64,000 nucleotides of DNA from Lysinibacillus contaminans (lineage in GTDB: Bacteria; Bacillota; Bacilli; Bacillales_A; Planococcaceae). The DNA lies in NCBI RefSeq assembly GCF_001278945.1, contig NZ_LGRV01000003.1, positions 2,480,001 through 2,544,000 of the forward strand, read 5' to 3'. Made by a program: the position numbers and the translations under genes. The notes beneath the pieces are model-generated. The model made no database searches, was not told the origin of the DNA, and worked only from the letters and a program-made list of their open reading frames with translations. Below, piece by piece: positions 63,584-64,000 of the stretch (within the stretch, counting starts at the first letter, position 1; every line of letters begins with the position of its first letter).

Positions 63584-64000
63584 TCACAAAACAAGTTGAT
63601 CTATACGTAATACAAGTTCTGCGATTTCTGGTTTACTAATTTGGTCTTCCGCACCTACTTTATCACCTTTATGACGTAGGTCATCGGTAATTAAACTAGA
63701 GAAGATAATAACTGGTAGTTTTTGCAGTAATGGATGCTCTTTAATCTTACGTGTTAAATGGTGACCATCCATTTGTGGCATTTCAATATCAGTAACGACT
63801 AATTGAATATGCTCACTCACATCACCACCATTTTTAACTAATGATTCTAAGTATTCGTAAGCATCACGACCATTTTCGAAAAATTCAACATTGACATAGC
63901 CTGCTTCATTCATCGTATCGAACAATAGCTTTCGTAATAACGGCGAATCCTCCGCGATTAAAATTCGTTTTTCTGAACGATTTCGTTTACCTAATTTTTT
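63584..64000 (-). CDS. cheV: CheV-type chemotaxis protein, receiver domain (5' end outside window)
   Basis: The frame is open to the right edge. The visible 138 residues are a full response-regulator receiver domain: RILIAEDSPLLRKLLFD at the start, phospho-Asp in VVTDIEMPQMDG, Thr/Ser position in IIFSSLI, and Lys in QISKPEI. A linker KKLGKRNRSEKR before it points to a preceding CheW-like domain, the CheV layout. CheV couples receptors to CheA in Bacillus chemotaxis. The CheW part is not in the window, so CheY-fusion alternatives remain. Confidence 0.8.
   Translation of the reverse strand, partial: KKLGKRNRSEKRILIAEDSPLLRKLLFDTMNEAGYVNVEFFENGRDAYEYLESLVKNGGDVSEHIQLVVTDIEMPQMDGHHLTRKIKEHPLLQKLPVIIFSSLITDDLRHKGDKVGAEDQISKPEIAELVLRIDQLVL

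Overview
The window looks like a chromosome segment of a low-GC, Gram-positive member of the Bacillales, most likely Planococcaceae (Solibacillus/Lysinibacillus-like). This rests on gene content and order: small blocks match the Bacillus subtilis yla, ykt, ykr/ykq, pdh and yku neighbourhoods (ylaI, ylaH-typA-ylaF; yktC, yktB, yktA, speA; pdhABCD-def-ykrA-rpoY-rnjA; ykuU-ykuV; ccpC-darB; fadH). Promoters are sigma-A type, ribosome binding sites are strong, and rho-independent terminators separate nearly every transcription unit. I see no rRNA, tRNA, CRISPR array, prophage or intact insertion sequence.

Layout. 1-3.4 kb: tail of ylaI, a three-gene substrate-import ABC transporter, ylaH. 3.4-11 kb: typA, ylaF, an inositol-phosphatase-family gene, yktB, a decayed TnpB-like relic, yktA, a nitronate monooxygenase-like gene and an Orn/Lys/Arg decarboxylase. 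11-18 kb: an lrgAB-type pair, then a citrate-type two-component system directly upstream of a tripartite tricarboxylate transporter (tctCBA). 18-28 kb: an SDR gene, the pyruvate dehydrogenase operon, def, a HAD phosphatase, a 23-codon cationic peptide gene with its own promoter and terminator, then rpoY-rnjA. 28-36 kb: a Ser/Arg/His-rich small protein translationally coupled to a eukaryotic-type protein kinase, a TetR/RND efflux pair with a clear operator, a ribbon-helix-helix gene joined to a broken M23 peptidase, an MFS exporter. 36-42.7 kb: a second CitA/DcuS-type two-component system divergent from a dicarboxylate symporter preceded by a cre-like site, then ktrC and ykuV-ykuU. 43-47.5 kb: XRE-cupin regulator plus potABCD. 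47.7-54 kb: MFS exporter, TPP riboswitch-thiW, and an ABC-2 export locus with a large secreted/membrane partner. 54-64 kb: ccpC-darB, a small membrane protein, fadH, a ppx-ppk-(GGDEF/EAL) operon, and the 3' part of cheV.

Functional themes are carbon acid uptake under two separate sensor kinases, entry of pyruvate into acetyl-CoA, polyamine synthesis and import, and polyphosphate metabolism linked by operon structure to cyclic-di-GMP turnover. The least ordinary items are the basic Ser-rich protein plus kinase pair, the free-standing 23-aa cationic peptide gene, a sensor kinase that seems to need an ATT start codon, and several structured intergenic repeats (near 2.8, 42.0, 47.4, 57.3 and 63.4 kb).

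Limits: everything was read by eye. Family names come from recognised motifs and remembered B. subtilis homologues, not from searches. Start codons were moved from the longest open frame wherever a ribosome binding site argued for it.
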